Shown here in pieces: positions 27,741-34,670 of a stretch of 64,000 bases of DNA. How positions within the stretch are numbered: the first letter of the stretch is position 1; every line of letters begins with the position of its first letter. Under the pieces are notes generated by a model. It saw nothing but the letters and a program-made list of their open reading frames with translations, was not told where the DNA came from and ran no database searches. The translations under genes and the position numbers were made by a program. The stretch is from DSXH01 sp020724325 (GTDB lineage Bacteria > Bacteroidota > Ignavibacteria > Ignavibacteriales > Melioribacteraceae). The DNA lies in contig JBFLYW010000010.1 in NCBI GenBank assembly GCA_040756515.1, positions 1-64,000 on the forward strand, read 5' to 3'.

Positions 27741-27799
27741 TTTCTTTCATTTTCTAAAATGAAAGAAAGTGGTAAGGAAATTTTTCACCTTACCACTTT
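27741..27799 (-). terminator. rplL-rpoB attenuator with two overlapping hairpins
   Basis: Transcribed leftward, the first hairpin pairs AAAGTGGTAAGG (27788-27799) with CCTTACCACTTT (27766-27777), 12 perfect pairs over a 10-base loop, followed by a T-rich tract. The second pairs TTTCTTTCATTTT (27756-27768) with AAAATGAAAGAAA (27741-27753), 13 pairs over 2 bases. The two share three bases, so full pairing of one trims the other. The position between rplL and rpoB matches the known attenuator site in other bacteria. Confidence 0.65.
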
Positions 27800-27830
27800 A
27801 ATTTTTGTTAAGAATTAGTGGAATTACTAA

Positions 27831-28208
27831 TTACTTAATTTGAACAGTAGCGCCAGCTTCTTCTAACTCTTTCTTAATCTTTTCAGATTCGTCTTTAGAT
27901 ACTGCTTCTTTAACAGTTTTTGGTGCACCGTCTACTAAATCCTTAGCTTCTTTCAATCCAAGACCGGTATGAGCGCGGACAACTTTAATTACGTTAATCT
28001 TAGTTGCACCAGCAGCTTGAAGAATAACATCAAATTCAGTTTTTTCTTCAACAGGTGCAGCAGCCGCGGCGGCAGGAGCGCCAGCCATCATAACCGGAGC
28101 AGCAGCTGTAACGCCAAATTCATCTTCTAATGCTTTTTTTAATTCAGCAGCTTCTACTAATGTAAGTGCTTTAATCTTCTCAACAATTTCAGAAATTTTT
28201 TCTGACAT
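27831..28208 (-). CDS. rplL: 50S ribosomal protein L7/L12
   Basis: L12 forms the mobile stalk that recruits translation GTPases. The N-terminal dimerisation helices (1-35), an Ala-rich hinge (about 38-54) and the C-terminal domain (EKTEFDVILQAAGATKINVI to the end, with KVVRAHTGLGLKEAKDLVDG) are all visible. Length is 125 residues. It lies 40 bp after rplJ. Confidence 0.99.
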   Translation of the reverse strand: MSEKISEIVEKIKALTLVEAAELKKALEDEFGVTAAAPVMMAGAPAAAAAAPVEEKTEFDVILQAAGATKINVIKVVRAHTGLGLKEAKDLVDGAPKTVKEAVSKDESEKIKKELEEAGATVQIK

Positions 28209-28248
28209 TTTTATTTCTCCTATACTTATGTATTTATTTTCTTAAAAC

Positions 28249-28770
28249 TTATGCAGCTTTCTTTTTGCTTACCTCATCAATAACAATAACGAGATCACGA
28301 ATAACTGCGTTAATTGCTCCAACAATTCCAGAAGCTGGGGAATTAACACTTCCAATAATACCTGCAATTATTTCTTCTTTTGTAGGCATAGAGGCAAGGG
28401 TATCTAATTGATCAGCTCCATAAAAATTGTTGTCAATGTAACAACCTTTGAATACAAATTTCTTAGTGTCGTCGTAATGCTTTTTTATTATTTTTGCCGG
28501 TGCAACAAAATTTTCGCCAACAAATGCAACACCAATCATACCAACAAGTTGTTCATTGAATTTTTCGTAACGCCCTAATTGTTCAAGGGCTTTTTTAAAA
28601 AGAGTATTTTTGAAGACTTTGTAAGTAACACCTTCTTTACGGAAGTTTACGCGAAGTTTGTTGATATCCTCAACAGTTACGCCACGGTAATCAACCAGGA
28701 ATACTCCGTAGGAATTATTTACAAGCTCTTTAATCTTATTTACAAATTCAACTTTTTCTGATTTTTTCAT
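28249..28770 (-). CDS. rplJ: 50S ribosomal protein L10
   Basis: L10 anchors L12 dimers to the ribosomal stalk. The 173-residue sequence has NNSYGVFLVDYRGVTVEDIN and KVFKNTLFKKALEQ. It ends with an L12-binding helix before KKKAA. The 88-bp gap upstream of it (28771-28858) can form a small stem (ATCTCG/CGGGAT on the minus strand) and may hold an L10 leader, which I cannot confirm by eye. A GGGAGG lies close to the ATG. Confidence 0.98.
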   Translation of the reverse strand: MKKSEKVEFVNKIKELVNNSYGVFLVDYRGVTVEDINKLRVNFRKEGVTYKVFKNTLFKKALEQLGRYEKFNEQLVGMIGVAFVGENFVAPAKIIKKHYDDTKKFVFKGCYIDNNFYGADQLDTLASMPTKEEIIAGIIGSVNSPASGIVGAINAVIRDLVIVIDEVSKKKAA

Positions 28771-28858
28771 CTTCCTCCCGAATCAATTTAATAATCAACG
28801 AATCGGCTTTTGAAGCTATTAATTAATCCCGCTCACAAACGAGATGAGTGCGTAATAT

Positions 28859-29560
28859 TTAGTTAAATGATAATGACTGTTCTTCCTTAGTTATCTTTAA
28901 TCCAGGGCCCATAGTCGAAGATAAGTAGACACTTTTAACATACTGACCTTTTGCCGAAGAAGGTTTCATTTTTACGATGGTACTTAAGAATGCTCTCGTA
29001 TTATCCACCAGTTGTTCAACAGAAAAATTTAATTTACCTAACGAAGTATGAACAATACCGGCTTTCTCTACTCTGAATTCAATTTTACCGGCTTTAACTT
29101 CCTTTACTGCTTTTACAACATCCGGAGTAACGGTACCGCTTTTGGGGTTTGGCATCAAACCTTTTGGACCAAGTACTTTGCCAAGTTTTCCTACTTCGCC
29201 CATAACATCTGGTGTAGCGATTATTACATCTACTTCTGCCCAGCCGCCTTTAATCTTTTCTATATACTCTTCAAAACCGGCATAATCAGCACCAGCTTTT
29301 AATGCTTCTTCTGCAAGAGCACCTTTTACAACAACTAACACAGTAACTTTTTTGCCTGTGCCATGAGGTAATGATACTGTTCCTCTTATCATCTGATCGG
29401 CATGACGTGGGTCGACACCAAGTCGAATAGCACAATCTAGCGATTCCGTAAATTTCACTTTGGAACTATCCTTAAGGATTTTTACCGCATCCTCTAATGA
29501 GTATTCTTTGGTTGTATCAACCTTTTCTCTAATGGCTTTTATTCTTTTAGCTACTTTCAT
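28859..29560 (-). CDS. rplA: 50S ribosomal protein L1
   Basis: L1 forms the stalk next to the E site; in other bacteria it autoregulates the L11 operon. The 233-residue protein starts MKVAKRIKAIREKVD and has SLDCAIRLGVDPRHADQMIR, LGPKGLMPNPKSGTVTPDV and the C-terminal SSTMGPGLKI. A TTG twelve bases upstream is in frame, but the ATG at 29560 gives the usual N-terminus. Confidence 0.98.
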   Translation of the reverse strand: MKVAKRIKAIREKVDTTKEYSLEDAVKILKDSSKVKFTESLDCAIRLGVDPRHADQMIRGTVSLPHGTGKKVTVLVVVKGALAEEALKAGADYAGFEEYIEKIKGGWAEVDVIIATPDVMGEVGKLGKVLGPKGLMPNPKSGTVTPDVVKAVKEVKAGKIEFRVEKAGIVHTSLGKLNFSVEQLVDNTRAFLSTIVKMKPSSAKGQYVKSVYLSSTMGPGLKITKEEQSLSFN

Positions 29561-29592
29561 ATTCAATTCCAAGGATAAATTTATATTTTCTT

Positions 29593-30018
29593 TTATTCTT
29601 CTACTGTAATTCCCATGCTTCGGGCTGTTCCTGCAATCATATTGATAGCTTGTTCTACATCGTAGGCATTCAAATCCGGCATTTTAATAGTTGCTATTTC
29701 CTTTAACTGAGATTTTGTAACCTTTGCAATTTTTGTTTTATTTGGTTCTGGAGATCCTTTTTCTACTTTTACAATTTTCTTTAACAATACTGCCGCCGGT
29801 GGTGTTTTAGTTATAAATGTAAATGATTTATCAGAATAAACTGTGATTACCACGGGAATTATGAGTCCCTGTTTATCAGATGTTCTTGCATTAAACTGCT
29901 TACAAAACTCCATTATGTTAACACCTTTTTGACCAAGGGCAGGTCCTACCGGTGGCGATGGATTTGCTTGTCCAGCCGGTATTTGTAACTTGATGAATCC
30001 TTCTACTTTCTTTGCCAT
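29593..30018 (-). CDS. rplK: 50S ribosomal protein L11
   Basis: L11 forms the GTPase-associated centre and is needed for the RelA response. The 141-residue protein has KLQIPAGQANPSPPVGPALG, GVNIMEFCKQFNARTSDKQG and the C-terminal GTARSMGITVEE. It lies 16 bp after nusG. Confidence 0.99.
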   Translation of the reverse strand: MAKKVEGFIKLQIPAGQANPSPPVGPALGQKGVNIMEFCKQFNARTSDKQGLIIPVVITVYSDKSFTFITKTPPAAVLLKKIVKVEKGSPEPNKTKIAKVTKSQLKEIATIKMPDLNAYDVEQAINMIAGTARSMGITVEE

Positions 30019-30034
30019 TTTTTTACCTGATTAA

Positions 30035-30580
30035 TTATTTCTCTAATTCAGCTTGAACGAAATCAATTTCGACAGGTGTCTTTCTACCGAAGATTGATAC
30101 CATTACTTTTATTTTCATTTTTTCTTCATTTACTTCCTGAATAACACCGGAAAAATTATTGAATGGTCCATCAATAATTTTTACAAAATCGCCGGAACGG
30201 AAAATAGTTTCTGTTCTTTCCGTTTCATCTCCTTGTGAAATTCTACCTACTATTCTTTTAACTTCATCGTGCTGAAGAGGAATAGGATTTTTTTGCGAGC
30301 CAAGAAATCCCATTACAGATGGTGTATTCAAAATGAAATCTTTTGCTTTTATATCCAAATCTGCATTTACTAAAATATATCCCGGGAAAAAATTTTTCTT
30401 CTTAGTCTTTTTCTTTCCGTCTTTTACCTCAAAAACTTTTTCTGTTGGAACAAGAACTTCTAAAATCCGTGCCCTAAGTTCTTCATTATCACGCAGTTCA
30501 CTTTCTATTAAAGTCTTCACTTTATTTTCATGACCAGAAAAAGTGCGAACTACAAACCATTTAGCTTTTTCATTTTCCAA
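30035..30580 (-). CDS. nusG: Transcription termination/antitermination factor NusG
   Basis: NusG binds the RNA polymerase clamp and bridges to Rho or S10. The NGN domain starts KWFVVRTFSGHENKVKTLIE and includes KNFFPGYILVNADLD. The KOW domain is at about 125-181 (SGDFVKIIDGPFNNFSGVIQ). Length is 181 residues. Its ATG directly abuts the secE stop. Confidence 0.99.
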   Translation of the reverse strand: MENEKAKWFVVRTFSGHENKVKTLIESELRDNEELRARILEVLVPTEKVFEVKDGKKKTKKKNFFPGYILVNADLDIKAKDFILNTPSVMGFLGSQKNPIPLQHDEVKRIVGRISQGDETERTETIFRSGDFVKIIDGPFNNFSGVIQEVNEEKMKIKVMVSIFGRKTPVEIDFVQAELEK

Positions 30581-30763
30581 CTAAAAAATTCCCTTTAATA
30601 TTTGTGATACCGTCATGTCTATTATATATGTAAATGCTGCAAGAATTAGACAAACTACAATAACTATGGATGTCGATTCTTTCAATTCTTCTTTTGTGGG
30701 CCAGGTAACTTTTTTCATTTCCTTAACCACATCATTTACAAAGTTGATTATTTTTTCTTTCAT
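30581..30763 (-). CDS. secE: Preprotein translocase subunit SecE
   Basis: SecE is the small clamp subunit of the SecYEG channel. The 60-residue protein has the conserved amphipathic motif VVKEMKKVTWPTKEELKEST, followed by one membrane segment (IVIVVCLILAAFTYIIDMTV). The frame extends upstream into tRNA-Trp, but the real start is the ATG at 30763, which gives MKEKIINFVNDVV. It lies between tRNA-Trp and nusG. Confidence 0.97.
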   Translation of the reverse strand: MKEKIINFVNDVVKEMKKVTWPTKEELKESTSIVIVVCLILAAFTYIIDMTVSQILKGIF

Positions 30764-30787
30764 AATTTTTGCCGTTATTAATTTATG

Positions 30788-30860
<73 letters not shown>

Positions 30861-30861
30861 A

Positions 30862-31029
30862 TTATTTAGTCTCTTTAAATATTACGTGTTTGCGAGCAAT
30901 TGGATCGTACTTTTTATATTCAACACGGTTTGGATGATTTCTTTTATTCTTTTTAGTCGAATATCGATATCCGGTTCCGGCACTGCTTTCTAATATTATT
31001 ATCTGTCTGATATTTTTTGATTTTGCCAT
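30862..31029 (-). CDS. rpmG: 50S ribosomal protein L33
   Basis: A 55-residue ORF starts MAKSKNIRQIIILESSAGTG and ends YDPIARKHVIFKETK, with the family segment YRYSTKKNKRNHPNRVEYKK. It has no cysteines, so it is the zinc-free form. It ends 1 bp before tRNA-Trp and starts 37 bp after tRNA-Thr. It is too short for usual ORF cut-offs but matches L33 over its full length. Confidence 0.97.
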   Translation of the reverse strand: MAKSKNIRQIIILESSAGTGYRYSTKKNKRNHPNRVEYKKYDPIARKHVIFKETK

Positions 31030-31066
31030 TTCATTTATCCTACTTACAAAAATTTAATTTTTCTTG

Positions 31067-31139
<73 letters not shown>

Positions 31140-31218
31140 ATTTCAATATTTTGGATCAACTTCTGGTTAATCTCTTCTCCCGCTTTGCGGGATGCTCTGC
31201 CAATTGAGCTACATCAGC
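31140..31218 (-). pseudogene. Type-A pseudo-tRNA unit abutting tRNA-Thr
   Basis: This 79-nt unit repeats the first 25 bases of tRNA-Thr (with two changes in the D-arm). It then has the palindrome ATCCCGCAAAGCGGGA where the anticodon arm should be, then an unrelated AT-rich tail ending TTGAAAT. No T-arm or 3' acceptor strand remains. It directly touches the 5' end of the intact tRNA-Thr, so RNase P cleavage there would release it. Identical-length units occur at 31379-31536. Confidence 0.8.
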
Positions 31219-31229
31219 AATCTTATTTG

Positions 31230-31302
31230 AGCGGGAGACGGGACTCGAACCCGCGACCAACAGCTTGGAAGGCTGTGACTCTACCAACTGAGTTACTCCC
31301 GC
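31230..31302 (-). tRNA. tRNA-Gly (anticodon TCC)
   Basis: The minus strand forms an intact 73-nt cloverleaf. The acceptor GCGGGAG pairs with CTCCCGC, with discriminator T. The D-arm has ACTCAGTTGGTAGAGT, the anticodon arm is ACAGC-CTTCCAA-GCTGT, and the T-arm is GCGGG-TTCGAGT-CCCGT. It is the parent of the type-B repeats that precede it in transcription order. Confidence 0.96.
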
Positions 31303-31378
31303 TTAATTTTTTTTTCGGGAATCGAACCCGCAACCAGTCCCGCTTTGCGGGATGCTCTACCAACTGAGCTACATCAGC
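31303..31378 (-). pseudogene. Chimeric pseudo-tRNA: Thr 5' half, palindrome, Gly-like T-arm
   Basis: Read on the minus strand, the unit begins with the tRNA-Thr 5' part (GCTGATGTAGCTCAGTTGG). It continues with the 15-nt palindrome TCCCGCAAAGCGGGA in place of the anticodon arm, then TGGTTGCGGGTTCGATTCCC, which is a Gly-type T-arm. It ends in a run of nine A and TTAA instead of the 3' acceptor strand. It abuts the 5' end of tRNA-Gly. It joins parts of two tRNA genes and cannot be charged. Confidence 0.75.
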
Positions 31379-31536
31379 ATTTCAATATTTTGGATCAACT
31401 TCTGGTTAATCTCTTCTCCCGCTTTGCGGGATGCTCTACCAACTGAGCTACATCAGCATTTCAATATTTTGGATCAACTTCTGGTTAATCTCTTCTCCCG
31501 CTTTGCGGGATGCTCTACCAACTGAGCTACATCAGC
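31379..31536 (-). repeat. Two tandem 79-nt type-A units derived from tRNA-Thr
   Basis: There are two head-to-tail copies (31379-31457 and 31458-31536), indistinguishable by eye. Each holds the tRNA-Thr acceptor 5' strand and D-arm, the palindrome in the anticodon-arm position, and the same AT-rich tail as the unit at 31140. The period, measured between successive TCCCGCTTTGCGGGA palindromes on the plus strand, is exactly 79. Confidence 0.85.
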
Positions 31537-31640
31537 ATTTCAATATTTTGGATCAACTTCTGGTTAATCTCTTCTCCCGCTTTGCGGGATGCTCTACCAA
31601 CTGCATGTCCGCCAATCCTTTTGGCGGAAGTTACTCCCGC
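31537..31640 (-). pseudogene. Type-B/type-A chimeric unit
   Basis: The first half matches the Gly-derived units: GCGGGAGTAACT, then the TCCGCCAA palindrome, then CAGTTGGTAGAG. The second half, from the anticodon-arm palindrome onward, is the type-A tail. The switch falls within the shared AGTTGGTAGAG/palindrome stretch, as expected for recombination between units. Confidence 0.75.
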
Positions 31641-32156
31641 TTAATTTTTTTTTCGGGACTCGAACTTTGCGACCAATCCCGCTTTGCGGGATGACTCTAC
31701 CAACTGCATGTCCGCCAATCTTTTTGGCGGAAGTTACTCCCGCTTAAACTTTTTTTCGGGACTCGAACTTTGCGACCAATCCCGCTTTGCGGGATGACTC
31801 TACCAACTGCATGTCCGCCAATCCTTTTGGCGGAAGTTACTCCCGCTTAAACTTTTTTTCGGGAATCGAACTTTGCGACCAATCCCGCTTTGCGGGATGA
31901 CTCTACCAACTGCTTGTCCGCCAATCCTTTTAGCGGAAGTTACTCCCGCTTAAACTTTTTTTCGGGAATCGAACTTTGCGACCAATCCCGCTTTGCGGGA
32001 TGACTCTACCAACTGCATGTCCGCCAATCTTTTTGGCGGAAGTTAATCCCGCTTAAACTTTTTTTTCGGGACTCGAACTATGCAACCAATCCCGCTTTGC
32101 GGGATGACTCTACCAACTGCATGTCCGCCAATCTTTTTGGCGGAAGTTAATCCCGC
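31641..32156 (-). repeat. Five tandem 103-104-nt type-B units derived from tRNA-Gly
   Basis: Units occupy 31641-31743, 31744-31846, 31847-31949, 31950-32052 and 32053-32156. Each reads, on the minus strand, GCGGGA plus GTAACT or TTAACT, an inserted hairpin TCCGCCAA-N5-TTGGCGGA, CAGTTGGTAGAGTC, then ATCCCGCAAAGCGGGAT in place of the 17-nt anticodon arm. It continues TTGGTCGCAAAGTTCGAGTC, and ends in an A-run and GTTTAA. Scattered single-base differences between units show that this is a real, diverging array rather than an assembly stutter. The T-stem 5' strand and the 3' acceptor strand are lost, so none can be a normal tRNA. Confidence 0.88.
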
Positions 32157-32291
32157 ATTTCAAAAAAACAAAAAACACTTTTAGAGGATAAACGGACCCT
32201 CCACCAAAATTACATTTTATTTTTACATGGGAATAATTGACGAAGTACGAACAAAATTGGGATTTTTTCTCCTTCATCAATTTCAGTATTG

Positions 32292-32375
32292 TGGGCGGCG
32301 AGGGATTCGAACCCCCAAAGGCGTTTGCCAACGGATTTACAGTCCGCCCCGGCTCTCCAACTCCGGCGTCCGCCC
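32292..32375 (-). tRNA. tRNA-Tyr (anticodon GTA)
   Basis: This is an 84-nt class II tRNA on the minus strand. The acceptor GGGCGG pairs with CCGCCC, with discriminator A. The anticodon arm is GCGGA-CTGTAAA-TCCGT, the long variable arm includes TGGCAAACGCC, and the T-arm is GAGGG-family TTCGAAT. It is the first gene after the predicted promoter and lies 135 bp before the pseudo-tRNA array. Confidence 0.95.
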
Positions 32376-32413
32376 GGACAAATTTCACCCACTAATTCAA
32401 AAAGCGAGCGGTA

Positions 32414-32442
32414 AATATAGAGAGGGGCTTATAAAAAAGCAA
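32414..32442 (-). promoter_or_regulatory. Predicted sigma-70-type promoter for the tRNA-Tyr/secE/rpo cluster
   Basis: On the minus strand TTGCTT (32437-32442) and TATATT (32414-32419) are separated by exactly 17 bases. The expected start point is about 30 bases before tRNA-Tyr, followed by a GC-rich stretch like that of growth-rate-controlled promoters. It lies between the comM stop and tRNA-Tyr. Identified by eye only. Confidence 0.5.
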
Positions 32443-32469
32443 GAAATGAGTTTTAAGATTTTTAAAATC

Positions 32470-34008
32470 TCAATGTCCCCACAATTCCCTATCCAAACTT
32501 CTGTATTGAATTGCTTCACTAATATGGTTAGGTAAAATGTTTTCTGATCCTTCTAAATCGGCAATTGTCCTACTAACCTTTAGTATCCTATCATATGCCC
32601 GGGCTGATAATCCTAACCTCGTCATTGCCATTTTTAATAAATCCTCAGACGAGGAATCAATAACGCAGAATTTTTTCAACTCTTTAGTTCCCATATCAGC
32701 ATTACAGAAAATATTTTTTAATGACGTAAAACGATGTTGCTGAATTTCCCTGGCTTTGACAACCCTTTTTCGAATTTCTTCAGATTTTTCTCCAACCGTG
32801 CTTGATGTTAGATCTTTAAACTTAACAGCAGGAACTTCAATATGAATATCGATTCGATCTAGTAAAGGACCGGAAATACGTGACATATATTTTTGAATTT
32901 GTGCAGTATTGCATGTGCACTCCTTAGTAGTATCTGTGAAATATCCGCAAGGACAAGGATTCATTGCTGCAGCGAGCATAAAATTAGCAGGAAATTCAAC
33001 TGACATTTTTGACCGGCTTATTGTAACTTTATAATCTTCTAACGGCTGTCTTAATACTTCTAGAACATTTTTCTTAAACTCGGGCAATTCATCAAGAAAT
33101 AAAACGCCATGATGTGAAAACGAAACTTCACCAGGTCTTGGAATTGTTCCTCCGCCAATCAATGCCGCGTCAGAAACAGTATGATGAGGACTTCGAAATG
33201 GCCGCTCGGTAATTAACGCTTTATCTTTAGGCAATATGCCAGCAACCGAATGGATTTTAGTTGTAGCTAAAGCTTCTTCGAATGTTAAAGGAGGTAAAAT
33301 TGATGGCAATCGTTTAGCGAGCATCGTTTTTCCTGAACCCGGAGGTCCAATCATTAAAATATTGTGTCCGCCAGCCGCAGCAATTTCGAGTGCGCGTTTT
33401 ACGTTTTCCTGCCCTTTAACATCAGAAAAATCCACCGAATATGTATTTACATGTGCAAATATTTCTTCCCTATCAGTTTTAACCGGTTTATAACTTAAGG
33501 GGTCGCTTAAAAAACTTACTACCTCATTAAGGGATTGAAATCCGTATACATCTATTCCTTCAACAATAGACGATTCTTTTACTGAGTCTATTGGAAGCAC
33601 TAATTTTTTTATACCAATTCTTTTAGCCTCCACTCCAATTGGTAAGGCACCTTTAATTTTTCTCAGCGATCCATCTAGAGAAAGCTCGCCAAGAAACAAA
33701 AACTCTTCCAGCCCAGCATTATTAATTGATTCATTAGCTGTTAAGATTCCTATAGCTACCGGCAAATCGAATGCACTACCTTCTTTTTTAATATTTGCAG
33801 GAGCTAAGTTTATTGTAATTTTTTTCAACGGAAATTCGAAGCCGGAATTTTTTAATGCTGCAGTTACTCTTTCTCTGCTCTCTTTTATTGCATTATCAGG
33901 TAATCCAACTATTGTTATTGATGGAAGTTGTTTCTCGCTGTGAGTTTCAACTTCAACAAGGTAAGCATCAATACCAAATGTTGCTGCTGAGAGAACTTTA
34001 GAAAACAT
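32470..34008 (-). CDS. comM: YifB/ComM family AAA+ ATPase (Mg-chelatase-like)
   Basis: ComM family proteins are hexameric helicases that promote branch migration during natural transformation. The 512-residue protein has an N-terminal Lon-protease-like/ChlI domain (MFSKVLSAATFGIDAYLVEV onward), then Walker A MIGPPGSGKTMLAKRL. Walker B is LFLDELPEF, followed by the Mg-chelatase sensor region and a Cys-rich NPCPCGYFTDTTKECTC. The C-terminal YifB domain is present. The frame extends 41 codons upstream, but that part is not homologous; the ATG at 34008 gives the family N-terminus. A competence role is inferred from the family. Confidence 0.95.
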   Translation of the reverse strand: MFSKVLSAATFGIDAYLVEVETHSEKQLPSITIVGLPDNAIKESRERVTAALKNSGFEFPLKKITINLAPANIKKEGSAFDLPVAIGILTANESINNAGLEEFLFLGELSLDGSLRKIKGALPIGVEAKRIGIKKLVLPIDSVKESSIVEGIDVYGFQSLNEVVSFLSDPLSYKPVKTDREEIFAHVNTYSVDFSDVKGQENVKRALEIAAAGGHNILMIGPPGSGKTMLAKRLPSILPPLTFEEALATTKIHSVAGILPKDKALITERPFRSPHHTVSDAALIGGGTIPRPGEVSFSHHGVLFLDELPEFKKNVLEVLRQPLEDYKVTISRSKMSVEFPANFMLAAAMNPCPCGYFTDTTKECTCNTAQIQKYMSRISGPLLDRIDIHIEVPAVKFKDLTSSTVGEKSEEIRKRVVKAREIQQHRFTSLKNIFCNADMGTKELKKFCVIDSSSEDLLKMAMTRLGLSARAYDRILKVSRTIADLEGSENILPNHISEAIQYRSLDRELWGH

Positions 34009-34084
34009 TTTGGTTCTTTCCCAATTTGGATTGAAATCTAATAAAAAAAACAGTAGAACGAAACTTGAATATTTGCGATTGTAA

Positions 34085-34110
34085 ATAAAAAACCCTCTCG
34101 ATTGAGAGGG
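34085..34110 (-). terminator. Terminator after nuoI
   Basis: The minus strand reads CCCTCTC-AATC-GAGAGGG (34094-34110 with its partner) followed by a run of T (complement of 34085-34092). It lies 26 bp beyond the nuoI stop and ends the nuoGHI unit, so comM needs its own promoter. Confidence 0.8.
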
Positions 34111-34136
34111 ACAAAATTGATTGTTTATCAAGTATT

Positions 34137-34631
34137 CTATTTGAAATTACGCAGAAATTCAATCCTCTCTGTTAAATTTTCGACAGGTATAAGCAATTTG
34201 TCTTTCCCATAAATTGCATCATTGCGGTTTGTATAAACTAGTTCGTAATCCTTGCTCATTACAATTGCTTCTTCAGGGCAGACCTCTTCGCAGAATCCGC
34301 AGAAGATACATCTCAGCATATTTATTTCAAATTTTATTGGATACCTTTCTTTTTCTAATTCTGTTTCGGCAGCTTGAACTTCGATGGCAAGTGCAGGACA
34401 AACACGTGAACACAAACCGCAAGCAACGCATCTTTCTACACCGTTATTTTCCTGAACAAGAACTGGTCTTCCTCTATAAGAAGACGGCGGTTCAAACTTT
34501 ACTTCAGGGTACTCCATCGTTACTTTAGGACGAAGCATATTTTTGAAAGTAAGAATCATTCCTTTAATAATTTCTACAACATAAATCCTTTCAAAAAAAT
34601 TTAAGTCCTTTTTTCTTTTTTTCTCTGCCAT
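34137..34631 (-). CDS. nuoI: NADH-quinone oxidoreductase subunit I (two 4Fe-4S clusters)
   Basis: NuoI carries clusters N6a and N6b of complex I, bridging the peripheral arm to the quinone site. Both CxxCxxCxxxCP motifs are intact: CVACGLCSRVCP and CIFCGFCEEVCP. The N-terminal part (FFERIYVVEIIKGMILTFKN) is typical. Length is 164 residues. It lies 39 bp after nuoH and ends at a terminator; no nuoJ-N genes follow. Confidence 0.97.
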   Translation of the reverse strand: MAEKKRKKDLNFFERIYVVEIIKGMILTFKNMLRPKVTMEYPEVKFEPPSSYRGRPVLVQENNGVERCVACGLCSRVCPALAIEVQAAETELEKERYPIKFEINMLRCIFCGFCEEVCPEEAIVMSKDYELVYTNRNDAIYGKDKLLIPVENLTERIEFLRNFK

Positions 34632-34670
34632 AAACTGCCTTCAAAAAATAATGCTAAAGTAAAATAATGC

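Noticed and set aside
28771..28858. An L10-type regulatory leader before rplJ
   Set aside because: A small stem is possible, but I could not match the known L10 leader consensus by eye, so it is only mentioned under rplJ.
31303..32156. The array as a CRISPR
   Set aside because: Repeats and spacers are not separable: whole 79- or 103-nt units repeat, are tRNA-derived, and there are no unique spacers or cas genes.
32157..32291. A terminator between tRNA-Tyr and the pseudo-tRNA array
   Set aside because: There is a T-rich stretch on the minus strand, but the preceding GGAGGGTCC/CCTC pairing is too short and broken to be convincing.
32110..32388. Minus-strand ORF of 92 codons through tRNA-Tyr and the first array unit
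   Set aside because: It runs across an intact tRNA and into the repeats; composition is low-complexity and no family is recognisable.
34009..34131. A 41-residue N-terminal extension of ComM
   Set aside because: It covers the nuoI terminator and is not ComM-like; the ATG at 34008 gives the family N-terminus.
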